Source of the DNA: Planctomycetota bacterium
Lineage (GTDB): Bacteria; Planctomycetota; Phycisphaerae; UBA1845
Length of the DNA: 64,000 nucleotides
Direction of reading: 5' to 3'
Assembly: GCA_016208685.1 (NCBI GenBank)
Contig: JACQXM010000024.1
Span: forward strand, 1 to 64,000
This document shows, one piece after another, positions 31,491 to 40,376 of the stretch. Below the pieces are notes generated by a model. The model ran no database searches, was not told the origin of the DNA, and saw only the letters and a program-made list of their open reading frames with translations. Position numbers and translations under genes: made by a program. Within the stretch, counting starts at the first letter, position 1. Each line of letters starts with the position of its first letter.

Positions 31491-34400
31491 CTACGGCAGC
31501 ACGCAGCTTGGCACGGCGATGTTCACCCAGGGCACCAGCGCCCCGGCGCCGTTGAGGATGTCGATCTCCCGCGAGATGTCCTGAGCGTTGCAGGCGCCGC
31601 TGCGATTCAGATCGCACTGCCAGAGCTGCATGGGCGGATGGTGCACGCGGTTCAGATGGTTGATCAGCGAGATGATATCCCGGGCGTTCGCCGTTCCATC
31701 GGAATTCGTGTCACCGGGCAGGTAGCCCAGGGTGACGGTGCTCAGGCTGGCATTGTGCTTGATCGTCGTCCAGGCGCCGACGGGAATCGGGCCGCTGAGC
31801 TTCACGGTCGCCACGTTGCCGTTCACGGTGACCTGCGAAACGGTGGGAGGCGTGCCGGAAGTGCTGACCAGGGCAAAATCGGCGGGCACGGCCCCCGCAG
31901 CGCTGCCGTTGAACGTCAGGTCAACGGTGTCCCAGCCGTAGCGGGTCGCCCCGTTGAGGCTCACGTCCTGGCGGGCATCGATGGCCAGTTGCGGCGGGTT
32001 GCTGGACGCGATGGCGTTGGCACAGACCCCCGCGGCGGCGGTGAGCGTGACGTTGTTGGCCCCTACCGTTACGTTCAGGAGTACGCCCGGGCCGATACAG
32101 CGTCCTGAAACACGCGAGAAGTCGCCGTCCACTGATGCCGCCGTCAGGACGACGAACGACTGCCCGACGCTGGGGACGAACCCGTTGATCAAGCGGATGT
32201 CGAGCTCGCCGCCGCAGAGCTTCGCGGCACCCGTGACCGCCAGCAGGTCCGAATCGGCGGGGTTCGGTCCGCCGAGTTCCACGCGCAGCGTGCCGCCGGT
32301 GGACTGCGTGTAGAGGCCCTGCACGTTCAACGTTCCGGCCGAGCTTCCGGGGGCGACAATGCCGAAGTCGTTGTCGATGTTCCCGCGCACCAGGCCGGTG
32401 CCCATCAGCACGCCGCCCTGTAGATCGACGACGCCGCTGGGAACCCAGAGCTCGCCTTCTACGCGCGTGCTGCCCGCGGATTGGCGGTAGCTGCCGTTGG
32501 ACCGCAGGCCTCGCGTGGCGTCGATCACCACCTGCCCAGCGTTGTTGAACCGGGCGGGGTTGTTGATGACCATGCCGCCCGGACCCGTAACATGGAGAAG
32601 CCCGGCGTTGCTGAAGTTGGCATCGGACGCCGGTTCGATGTTGATCGCTTCTGCGGCATTGGCCTCCACCGTACCGTAGTTGATCATGTTCGCGGTAATC
32701 CGGCCGAAGCCGTCGATGGTGTGGCCGGCGGCCTGGTTTACGCTGGAATTGGCTGTGGTATCGAGCGAGGCGCCGGCGCCGCTGCTGCAATTAAGCGTCA
32801 CCCGCCCGCTGCCGGAAAGCACGGACGTGCCGTCGAAGGCGAGCGATGTCCCGTAGCACGTGGCGCTGTGGTTGAGGAGGAAGGTACCTTCGTTGACCAG
32901 ACCGCTGCCCTTGACGAGCACTCCGGTACTGTGGTGCTGAAGGAAGCTGCCCAGGTTGGTGACGTTCTCCAGCGTCACTGTGCCGCCTGTGCTGCGGACG
33001 GTGCCGCCGTTGGCCGTGTCCAGCACGCCGCCGGCAATGACGGCGGCGTCGAGCCGCACCGTGCCGCCATCGGCGAGGATCTCGCCGGCGCCGCCTTGTT
33101 CGACGCGGATGTTGTTGATGTCCAGGTACGCCTGGTTGGTGGCCATCAGGTCGTTGTGGTTAGTCTTGGTGTTGCCTTCCAGCAGAATCCGCTCGTTGGC
33201 GACGTCGGCACGGACCACTCCGTCGTTGACCATCGACGCCGTTATGCGGCCCATGCCGTAGATGGTGTGTCCCGCGTCGTTCGTGAGGGTCTTTCCCGGG
33301 CCCGTGTCGACGGTGGCGCCGCCGCCCGTGCTGCAATTGAGTTGCAGGGTTCCCGTGCCGGTGAGCAACACGTCGTCATTGAAGGTGAGCGGCGTGCCGT
33401 AGCAAGTGGCGGAGTGGTTGAGCAGGATGTGGCCCTGGTTGACGAGTTGCGACCCGGTGACGCTGGTTCCGGTGCTGTGCTGCACCGCGTACTCGCCAAG
33501 GTTGGTCACCTCGTGCAAGGTGCTGGTGCCGGCGACGTTGTAGACGACGCCGGTACCGGCGCTGCGCAGCGTGCCGCCGTCGATCACGGCACTGTTCAGA
33601 CGGACCGTGCCGTTGTCAGCGAAGACCTCGCCGGTGGCCGACTGGGTTACGGTCGTGCCGGCGATGTCGAGGGCGGCGCCGTTCGAGGCCTTCAACGTCG
33701 CGTGGTTGATTTTGTTCAGGTTGTGCAGCAGAAGGGACTCATTGGTCACGTCGGCGTTCACAACTCCGTGGTTGACGAGCGCGGCGCTGATCTGCCCCAT
33801 GCCGTGAATCAGGTGCGTCGTGTCATTGGTGACACTGAAGCCCGTCCCGCTGGCGAGTCTGGCACCGGCGCCGCTGTTGCAATTCAGCCGCATGTCACCG
33901 TTCCCGGTGAGGAGCACGTTGTCGTCGGCGGTCACGGTGGTGCCATAGCAGGCGGCGTCGTGGTTGACGAGCAGTGTCCCGTTGTTGAGCAGCGTCGAAC
34001 CCACCAGGCGCAGGGTGGTTCCATGGTGGACCGCGAAATCGCCCGAATTGATGACGGTGTCCAGGGTGTTGGTCCCGGCGTTTCCACGAATGACGCCGCC
34101 GTTGGCGGTTTGCAGTTCACCCCCGGCGATCGCCGCGCCGTTGAGCCACACGTTGGCGCCGTCGGCCACGACCAGGCCGGCCCCTCCCTGGGTGATCGTG
34201 ACGCCGTCGATGACCAGGTTCCCGTTGTTGGAGGCCTTGAGGGTGCCGTCGTTGGTCTTGTTCTGACCGTTCAGCGTGAGTGTGGCGCTGTCCAGGTCGG
34301 CGTGGACCAGTCCCTCATTGGCTAGAGCGGCCGTGATCTGGCCCATGCCCCGGGTTACGTGATTCGCGGCCTGCGTGAGCGTGGCACCGGCGGCAGTGTT

Positions 34401-36524
34401 GACCGAGGCGCCTACGCCGCTGGCGCAGTTGAGGATCAGCTCTCCCCCGCCGGAAAGCAGCACGTTGTCGCCGAACGTGAGATTCGTTCCATAACAAGCT
34501 GCGGAGTGATTCAGAAGGACGGTGCCGGCGTTGGTCAGACTCGGGCCCAGGATCGTTGTGGTTGTGCCGTGGTTGATGACGTAGCTGCCAAGGTTGGACA
34601 CGTCGGTCAGCGTGTTGGTGCCGCCCACGCCGGAAATGCTGCTGGCTCCCGTTGTGTTCAGCACCCCGCGGACGATGGAACTGTTGCTCAGCGCTACGGC
34701 GCCCCCGTCAGCGAGGATGTCGCCGCCGGTGTTGTCGATCTGCACGCCGTCGATGTAGAGCGTGCCGCCGTCGCTGGCCTTCAAGACGCCGGTGTTCGAT
34801 TTGTTGTTGCTGTTTAGCGCCAGAGTTTCGTTCGTTACGTCCGCATCGACCGTTCCCGCGTTCGCCAGCGCCGCGGTGATGCGACCCATGCCATGTATCA
34901 GGTGGGTCGCCGCCTGCGTAACCGTGTACCCCGTGCCGGTGTTGAGCGAGGCGCCCACGCCGCTGGCGCAATTCAGTCGCACGTCGCCGTCGCCCACAAG
35001 CATGACGTCGGCGTCGAAGGTGAGGTTGGTGCCGAAACACGCCGCCGCGTGATTCACCAGTACGGTGCCGTCGTTGGTCAGCGTTGTGCCGTTGACCTTG
35101 GTTTCCGTTCCATAGTTGATGATGAAATCCCCCAGGTTGTGCGTGTCGGTCAGGGTGTTGGTACCGCTGACCGATCGCACCGAGCCGCCGTTAGCCGTAT
35201 CCAACAGTCCGCCCACTACGGTACCGCCCCGGAGCGCCACGACTCCGTTGTCACCGAGCATTTCGGCAGTCGGACTCTGGGTCACGACGATTCCTTCGAT
35301 CGAAAGCTCGCCACCGTTTGATGCGATGAGTTGCCCGCTGTTCGCGGCGTTGTTCGTGTTCATCCCGATTGCGGCGCCCGTAACGTCGGCGTTGACCTCA
35401 CCCTCGTTGTCCAACGTTGCCGTAATTCGACCCATACCGTGGATGGTGTGGGCCGGGCCGTTGGTGAGCACGTTGGCGCCTGAGGAGTCCAACGAGGCTC
35501 CTCCACCGCTGAGACAGTTCAGCAGCAGATCGCCGTTGCCGCCCAGGAGCAAGTTTCCGTCGATCCGCAGGCTGGTGCCAAAGCAGGCGGCGTCATGGTT
35601 GAGCAGGATGCGGCCGTAGTTGTTGCAGAGGGTGCCGCCCAATGCGGTAACGGTCCCGTGATGGACGACATATTCCCCGGAGTTCGTAACGTCGTTGAGG
35701 GTGACGGTGCCCGAAACGCCGCGGATCGCGGACGCTCCCGTGCGGTCCAGCGTTCCCTCGGTGACCACCGTTCCGTTCAGCAGGTGAACGTCTCCGCCGG
35801 CCGCGCGGATCGTGCCTCCGGTGTTGGTCACCGACGTCCCCAGAAACTCAAGGACCCCGGACTGGCATTCGATCACGCCGCCTACGTTGCTTCCCACGGC
35901 AACGCCGAGGGTAGTCGTGCCCGCGCCGGCCTCCTTGCGGATGACGCCGGAGTTAACGATAGACGGCGCGCTACCCGCCCCGCCGCCCGCGGCGACCAGA
36001 TCGGCGTCACTGAGAATGCGGTACACCGCCGTCGTGCCGCTCGTTTGATTGTTCAGCGCGCTGCCCAGCGACAGGGTGAGATTCCCTCCGCCGTCGTGGG
36101 TGATCGTGCCGTGGTTGACCAGGGTGGCGGAGACGAGCGGTTTGGCGCCGTTACCGGAGAGAGTGCAATCACCCGCCTGGTCCAGCGTTCCGCCGTTGAC
36201 CGTTCCGCCGGTCCAACCGCCAACGCCGTTGAACATGACCGTGTAGCCGTTCAGCGTGAACTGGCCCGGGTTGTTCAGGTAGAGGTTGCTGACCGACTGG
36301 TGTGCCGCCAACGATACCGTGTGGTTCACGGTGGCGGTGTCTCCCATGATCGGGAAGTTGTGGTCCCCTGCGGGATTCGGCGTCCAGGTATTGGCGTCCG
36401 CCCAGAAGCCGTTGGCCCGACTGGTGAATTGCACGGCCGCGGCATGCGCCGCCGGTCCCATTCCCCAGGTCGCCAGAAGCAGTCCCAGTAGCCCCAGTTT
36501 TCGCCCATTCGCCCACCGACTCAT
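31491..36524 (-). CDS. Secreted 1677-residue repeat protein with dockerin-like C-terminus
   Basis: A signal peptide (to about residue 28) is followed by a beta-helix-like region rich in Gly, Asn and Thr. From about residue 258 come six tandem units of 181-182 residues. Each contains a cysteine motif LLNHSAACYGTNLTF, a second one LNCASGVGASLNT, and HGMGRITAALANEG. The last unit decays at its end. After a further beta-rich stretch (ending near TAAAGVC) comes a short domain. Two Asp/Asn loops (GDTNSDGTANARDIISLIN and CDLNRSGACNAQDISREID) form a dockerin-like C-terminus. There is no autotransporter barrel. It is probably an extracellular fibre or adhesin anchored at the surface. The ligand is unknown. 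Confidence 0.85.
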   Translation of the reverse strand: MSRWANGRKLGLLGLLLATWGMGPAAHAAAVQFTSRANGFWADANTWTPNPAGDHNFPIMGDTATVNHTVSLAAHQSVSNLYLNNPGQFTLNGYTVMFNGVGGWTGGTVNGGTLDQAGDCTLSGNGAKPLVSATLVNHGTITHDGGGNLTLSLGSALNNQTSGTTAVYRILSDADLVAAGGGAGSAPSIVNSGVIRKEAGAGTTTLGVAVGSNVGGVIECQSGVLEFLGTSVTNTGGTIRAAGGDVHLLNGTVVTEGTLDRTGASAIRGVSGTVTLNDVTNSGEYVVHHGTVTALGGTLCNNYGRILLNHDAACFGTSLRIDGNLLLGGNGDLLLNCLSGGGASLDSSGANVLTNGPAHTIHGMGRITATLDNEGEVNADVTGAAIGMNTNNAANSGQLIASNGGELSIEGIVVTQSPTAEMLGDNGVVALRGGTVVGGLLDTANGGSVRSVSGTNTLTDTHNLGDFIINYGTETKVNGTTLTNDGTVLVNHAAACFGTNLTFDADVMLVGDGDVRLNCASGVGASLNTGTGYTVTQAATHLIHGMGRITAALANAGTVDADVTNETLALNSNNKSNTGVLKASDGGTLYIDGVQIDNTGGDILADGGAVALSNSSIVRGVLNTTGASSISGVGGTNTLTDVSNLGSYVINHGTTTTILGPSLTNAGTVLLNHSAACYGTNLTFGDNVLLSGGGELILNCASGVGASVNTAAGATLTQAANHVTRGMGQITAALANEGLVHADLDSATLTLNGQNKTNDGTLKASNNGNLVIDGVTITQGGAGLVVADGANVWLNGAAIAGGELQTANGGVIRGNAGTNTLDTVINSGDFAVHHGTTLRLVGSTLLNNGTLLVNHDAACYGTTVTADDNVLLTGNGDMRLNCNSGAGARLASGTGFSVTNDTTHLIHGMGQISAALVNHGVVNADVTNESLLLHNLNKINHATLKASNGAALDIAGTTVTQSATGEVFADNGTVRLNSAVIDGGTLRSAGTGVVYNVAGTSTLHEVTNLGEYAVQHSTGTSVTGSQLVNQGHILLNHSATCYGTPLTFNDDVLLTGTGTLQLNCSTGGGATVDTGPGKTLTNDAGHTIYGMGRITASMVNDGVVRADVANERILLEGNTKTNHNDLMATNQAYLDINNIRVEQGGAGEILADGGTVRLDAAVIAGGVLDTANGGTVRSTGGTVTLENVTNLGSFLQHHSTGVLVKGSGLVNEGTFLLNHSATCYGTSLAFDGTSVLSGSGRVTLNCSSGAGASLDTTANSSVNQAAGHTIDGFGRITANMINYGTVEANAAEAINIEPASDANFSNAGLLHVTGPGGMVINNPARFNNAGQVVIDATRGLRSNGSYRQSAGSTRVEGELWVPSGVVDLQGGVLMGTGLVRGNIDNDFGIVAPGSSAGTLNVQGLYTQSTGGTLRVELGGPNPADSDLLAVTGAAKLCGGELDIRLINGFVPSVGQSFVVLTAASVDGDFSRVSGRCIGPGVLLNVTVGANNVTLTAAAGVCANAIASSNPPQLAIDARQDVSLNGATRYGWDTVDLTFNGSAAGAVPADFALVSTSGTPPTVSQVTVNGNVATVKLSGPIPVGAWTTIKHNASLSTVTLGYLPGDTNSDGTANARDIISLINHLNRVHHPPMQLWQCDLNRSGACNAQDISREIDILNGAGALVPWVNIAVPSCVLP
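32480..35753 (-). repeat. Tandem 546-bp coding repeat, six units
   Basis: In gene direction the units start at 35753, 35207, 34664, 34118, 33572 and 33026. The spacings are 546, 543, 546, 546 and 546 bases, always whole codons. The anchor encoding the Cys-Tyr/Phe-Gly-Thr motif recurs at 35580, 35034, 34491, 33945, 33399 and 32853. The sixth unit loses similarity near its end. The units are diverged in sequence but nearly constant in length, so expansion is old and the protein fold is under length constraint. Confidence 0.85.
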
Positions 36525-36717
36525 GATCCGCCTCCCAGCATCGTAGAATTATGGGACACCGCACCGTTGCGGCTTCCCTTTCACCGCCGCACCAACCGCC
36601 ACCAATCGATGGTCGCGGACCCGACGTCCGCCGTGCGCACGTGTTCTGCCGGGCCCTAGCGGGCGAGGTGTCACGTCTGACAAAATCTGTGGGAATTCAT
36701 CGGCGGTTCGCGATATA

Positions 36718-37317
36718 GTGAGGGCGGTGTTCGCCCAAACGACAACTCATGCGACGCTGCTGGCCAAGGTGGCGGAGGGCTCGGATCCGGGGGCGTGGCG
36801 GGAATTCTGCGACCGGTACGGGGAGCTGATCCGCGGCTTCGCCCGAAGGCAGCACGTCCAGCCGGCCGACTGTGACGACATTGTGCAGGATGTCCTTCTG
36901 GCCCTCACTAAGTCGATGCCCGGCTTCCAGTACGACCCCGCCCGGGGGCGGTTCCGCTCCTACCTGAAGACGGCGGTGCTGCACGCGATCTTTCGCCGAT
37001 CCTGTCAGAAACGCGGGGACGTGCCGCTAACGAGTGTTGAGAGCGCGACCGGCGCCGCCGACGCCAACCCTGAAGTCGACGAGGTCTGGGAGGCGGAGTG
37101 GAGGCAGTACCACTTGCGGCTGGCCATGCGCATGATCGCGGCGGAGTTTAACGAAGCGGACCGCGCTGCGTTCGACGCATATGCCGTCCAGGGCCGCAGC
37201 GCGCTGGAGACGGCCGAAACCATGGGCATGACGGTGGACCAGGTCTATCAAGCCAAATCCCGAATCCTCAAGCGCATCAGCCGGCTCATCGAGGCGCAAA
37301 CCGCGGAAGAGGGCTGA
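36718..37317 (+). CDS. ECF-type RNA polymerase sigma factor
   Basis: A 199-residue sigma-70 family protein. Region 2 is visible as DCDDIVQDVLLALTKSMPGF and FRSYLKTAVLHAIF. Region 4 is the helix-turn-helix RSALETAETMGMTVDQVYQA followed by KSRILKRISRLIE. There is no region 1 or 3, which fits the ECF group. The start is a GTG at 36718, with another at 36727. A Ser/Thr protein kinase gene follows 198 bases downstream on the same strand. In planctomycetes ECF factors are often encoded next to such kinases, and regulation by phosphorylation instead of an anti-sigma factor is a plausible inference; no anti-sigma gene is present. Confidence 0.88.
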   Translation: MRAVFAQTTTHATLLAKVAEGSDPGAWREFCDRYGELIRGFARRQHVQPADCDDIVQDVLLALTKSMPGFQYDPARGRFRSYLKTAVLHAIFRRSCQKRGDVPLTSVESATGAADANPEVDEVWEAEWRQYHLRLAMRMIAAEFNEADRAAFDAYAVQGRSALETAETMGMTVDQVYQAKSRILKRISRLIEAQTAEEG

Positions 37318-37515
37318 GCCACGCAACACCCGACCGTTATGACCACCCGATTCGCCACACAGGAGACCAGTGACTGGACGGTGCGGCAGCGCGGTCGGCG
37401 ACGGCGGGTTTCGCCGCGGGTAGCGCCGGATCATCGGTGCTGACAGGTAACGCCCGCGCGCCGCAGGAAACGCGCGAGGGCGGAACCGAATGCTGCCGCG
37501 GCGTTGGGACAAACG

Positions 37516-40311
37516 ATGTCCACTCGAGCCGAATGGTACAGCGACCCGACGACCCTGCTGGACGAGCTCCGCCGTGGGTACGGGCGGCGCGTCTCGCCCC
37601 CTGCTATCAACGGCTACGACGACGTGGAGGAGCTTCGCCGCGGCGGGCAGGGCATCGTCTATCGCGCCGTACAGCGGTCTACCAAGCGCCGTGTAGCCAT
37701 CAAGGTGCTGCTCGATGGTTCGCTGGCGTCGGAGACTCAGCGGCGGCGATTCGAGCGCGAGGTGGACCTGGTGGCCGCTCTGCGGCACCCGAACATCATC
37801 GACGTCTACGACAGCGGCGTGACGAGCGACGGTCGGCCCTACCTGGTCATGGAGTACATTGAGGGAACACCGCTTGACGGATACCTCACGGAACCGCCGC
37901 GCACGCAGATCGAGGGGGCGTGCCCCCGGCGGCTCGACGTCCGGACGACCGTCTCCCTCTTCGTGGAGATCGCCGACGCCGTTAACTACGCGCACCAGCG
38001 GGGAGTCATCCACCGCGATCTAAAGCCCAGCAACATCCGAGTGGACCCTGCCGGCCGCCCGCACATTCTGGACTTCGGGCTTGCCAAGTTCTCCGCCGAC
38101 GCCGCGGGAGAGGTCACGCGTGCCGTCAGCGCCACCGGGCAGTTCCTTGGTTCGCTCCCCTGGGCCAGCCCGGAACAGGCGGAGGGAGCTACGGGGCGAA
38201 TCGACATCCGCACCGACGTCTATTCGCTGGGAGTGCTGCTGTTTCAGGCGCTCACCGGAGTGTTTCCTTACCCGGTCACCGGCAGCTTGCGCGAGACGCT
38301 GAGCAACATCGTGCGCACGGCGCCGCCGCATCCGCGCGAGCTACGGCGGGAAGTAGATGCCGATCTGGACACCATCGTCCTGAAGTGCCTCGCCAAAGAG
38401 CCGGATCGTCGCTATCAGACGGCGGGAGAGCTGGCCGCGGACCTGCGCGCCTACCTCGACGGCGGGCCCATCGCGGCGCGTCGCGAGAGCGCCTGGTACG
38501 TGCTGCGCGCCACGGTGCGGCGTCACCGCCTGGCCGCCGGCGCCGTGGTCGCGGCGGCCGTGCTGTGCGTGGGATTCGCCATCGCCATGGCGGCGCTGTA
38601 CCGCGACACTCGCCTGGCGCGCGACGCGGAGCGCGTGGCGCGAGTGGCGGCGCAGGATTCCGCGGAAGAAGCGCGGCGTATTCAGGGCTTCCTGGAGAGC
38701 ATGCTGGCCTCCGTGGACCCGACCAAGGCGCGCGGGCGCGACGTTTCCCTCATGCGCGAACTGCTGGAAGAGGCGTCGCGGCGCATCGCGGCGGAACTGA
38801 AGGACCAGCCGGAGATCGCGGCCGCACTGCATCACACCATTGGTGTCACGTATCTAGCGTTGGGACTCTACCCGCAGGCTGACGAGCATCTCCACGCCGC
38901 CTGGGACGTGCGCCGTGCGCGCCTGGGCGAGGAACACTCCCAGACGCTCGTATCGCGCAACGCCCTGGGCCAGTTGATCGTCGCCCAGACGCGCATGGCG
39001 GATTCGGAACCGTTCCTGCGGACCACGCTTGAGCTCTGCACGCGACAGATGGGCACCGATGCACCGGAGACCCTTCGCGCGCGGCACAACCTGGCGCACC
39101 TGCTGCGCCTCCAGGGCAAGCCGGTCGAGGCCGAGCAGCAGCTTCGCCAGGTCCTGGAGCGCCGCCGCCGGGTCAACGGACCGGAAAGCCGCGAGACCCT
39201 GCAGACGCTCAGCGACCTGGCGACGCTGTTCGTCGACCAGGGCCGTTATGCGGAGGGCGAAAGCATCAACCGCGAGGTCGTGGAAACCTACCTTCGCACC
39301 GTGGGACTGGAATCTCCCGATGCCATCGCGGCGCTGGGCGACCTGGGTCTGACCATCAAGCTTCAGGGTCGGCTCGCTGATGCCGAACCTCTATACCGCC
39401 AAGCGCTGGATTTCGCCCGCCGCGTGCTGGGCGAACGACATCCCGTGACGCTCAACCGCATCAACAACCTCGCTGCGCTGCTGCATGATCAGGGCAAGGT
39501 GGTGGAGGCCGAGGCGCTGCATCGGCAGTCACTGGAGATGCACCGCGCCACGCTGGGGGAGGAGCACCGCGAAACCCTGACCGCCATGAACAACCTCGCC
39601 CGATCCCTGGACGACCAGGGGAAACACGAGGAAGCGGGATCGCTGCTGCGGCAGTTGGTGGAGTCCAGTCGGCGGACCTTCGGCGAGCGCCACCCCTTCA
39701 CGGCCCTCGTCACCAACAACCTGGCGCATCTGATCGAGGAGGTCGGTGACTCCGCCCAAGCCGAGCCGCTTTACCGCACCGCGCTCACCATTCGGCGCGA
39801 GGCTCTGGGGGACGATCACCCCGACACGCTGCTCTCCATGAACAATCTGGCGATGTTGCTGACCACCAAGGGCGAGACCGCCGAGGCGGAGGCGTTGATG
39901 CGGCACACCCTCGAGACCCGCCGCCGCATCGCCGGTCCGGAGGCCCTGGATACGCTGATCGCCACCAACAACCTCGCAAGCCTGCTGGAGAAGGCCGGGC
40001 GGAGCGGGGAGGCCGTCTCGCTTTACGCGGAGGCCGTGGCCGCCGCGGAGCGGACGCTTTCGGAGAGCCATTGGATCACCGCGGCGTTTCGCGGCAACTA
40101 CGGGCGATGCCTGGGCAAGCTGGGGCGTTTCGACGAGGCGGAGCACGAGCTGCTGGGAGCGTATGCGTGCATACGCACCGCGTTGGGCGAGGGTCACGCA
40201 CAGACCATCGGCGTGGTGCGCAAACTGGCGGAGCTCTACGACGCCTGGGACCGTCCGGCGGAAGCTGCCGGCTTTCGTGCCTTGCTGCCGCAGGAAGCCG
40301 CCCCCCCATAG
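37516..40311 (+). CDS. Transmembrane Ser/Thr protein kinase with TPR domain
   Basis: A 931-residue protein. The kinase domain (about 36-315) has glycine loop RRGGQGIVYRA, Lys63 in VAIKVL, catalytic HRDLKPSN (166-173) and DFG at 186-188, so it should be active. One membrane segment follows at about 340-362 (AAGAVVAAAVLCVGFAIAM). The remaining 550 residues are 42-residue kinesin-light-chain-type TPRs (repeated GEEHxxTLxxxNNLAxLL). The kinase faces the cytoplasm and the TPRs lie across the membrane. ATG at 37516 is chosen over an upstream TTG. The gene is probably co-transcribed with the ECF sigma factor, which may be its substrate. Confidence 0.92.
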   Translation: MSTRAEWYSDPTTLLDELRRGYGRRVSPPAINGYDDVEELRRGGQGIVYRAVQRSTKRRVAIKVLLDGSLASETQRRRFEREVDLVAALRHPNIIDVYDSGVTSDGRPYLVMEYIEGTPLDGYLTEPPRTQIEGACPRRLDVRTTVSLFVEIADAVNYAHQRGVIHRDLKPSNIRVDPAGRPHILDFGLAKFSADAAGEVTRAVSATGQFLGSLPWASPEQAEGATGRIDIRTDVYSLGVLLFQALTGVFPYPVTGSLRETLSNIVRTAPPHPRELRREVDADLDTIVLKCLAKEPDRRYQTAGELAADLRAYLDGGPIAARRESAWYVLRATVRRHRLAAGAVVAAAVLCVGFAIAMAALYRDTRLARDAERVARVAAQDSAEEARRIQGFLESMLASVDPTKARGRDVSLMRELLEEASRRIAAELKDQPEIAAALHHTIGVTYLALGLYPQADEHLHAAWDVRRARLGEEHSQTLVSRNALGQLIVAQTRMADSEPFLRTTLELCTRQMGTDAPETLRARHNLAHLLRLQGKPVEAEQQLRQVLERRRRVNGPESRETLQTLSDLATLFVDQGRYAEGESINREVVETYLRTVGLESPDAIAALGDLGLTIKLQGRLADAEPLYRQALDFARRVLGERHPVTLNRINNLAALLHDQGKVVEAEALHRQSLEMHRATLGEEHRETLTAMNNLARSLDDQGKHEEAGSLLRQLVESSRRTFGERHPFTALVTNNLAHLIEEVGDSAQAEPLYRTALTIRREALGDDHPDTLLSMNNLAMLLTTKGETAEAEALMRHTLETRRRIAGPEALDTLIATNNLASLLEKAGRSGEAVSLYAEAVAAAERTLSESHWITAAFRGNYGRCLGKLGRFDEAEHELLGAYACIRTALGEGHAQTIGVVRKLAELYDAWDRPAEAAGFRALLPQEAAPP

Positions 40312-40376
40312 CGGTCCAGGTCTGGGAATGCCGGCCCACACCCGAGCGCATCCACGGCCACCCCTCTCACCGCTGC

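Noticed and set aside
32481-34325. A 614-codon open frame on the plus strand inside the megaprotein repeats.
   Set aside because: It is the antisense shadow of the tandem repeats; the minus strand has signal peptide, repeat pattern and dockerin-like end.
32480-35753. CRISPR array suggested by regular repeats.
   Set aside because: The period is 546 bases, within an open reading frame, and always in whole codons.
31491-36524. Autotransporter adhesin annotation for the 1677-residue protein.
   Set aside because: No C-terminal membrane barrel is present; the protein ends in dockerin-like Asp/Asn loops.
37318-37515. A 34-codon frame between the ECF sigma factor and the kinase.
   Set aside because: It has no ribosome site and an Arg-rich random composition.
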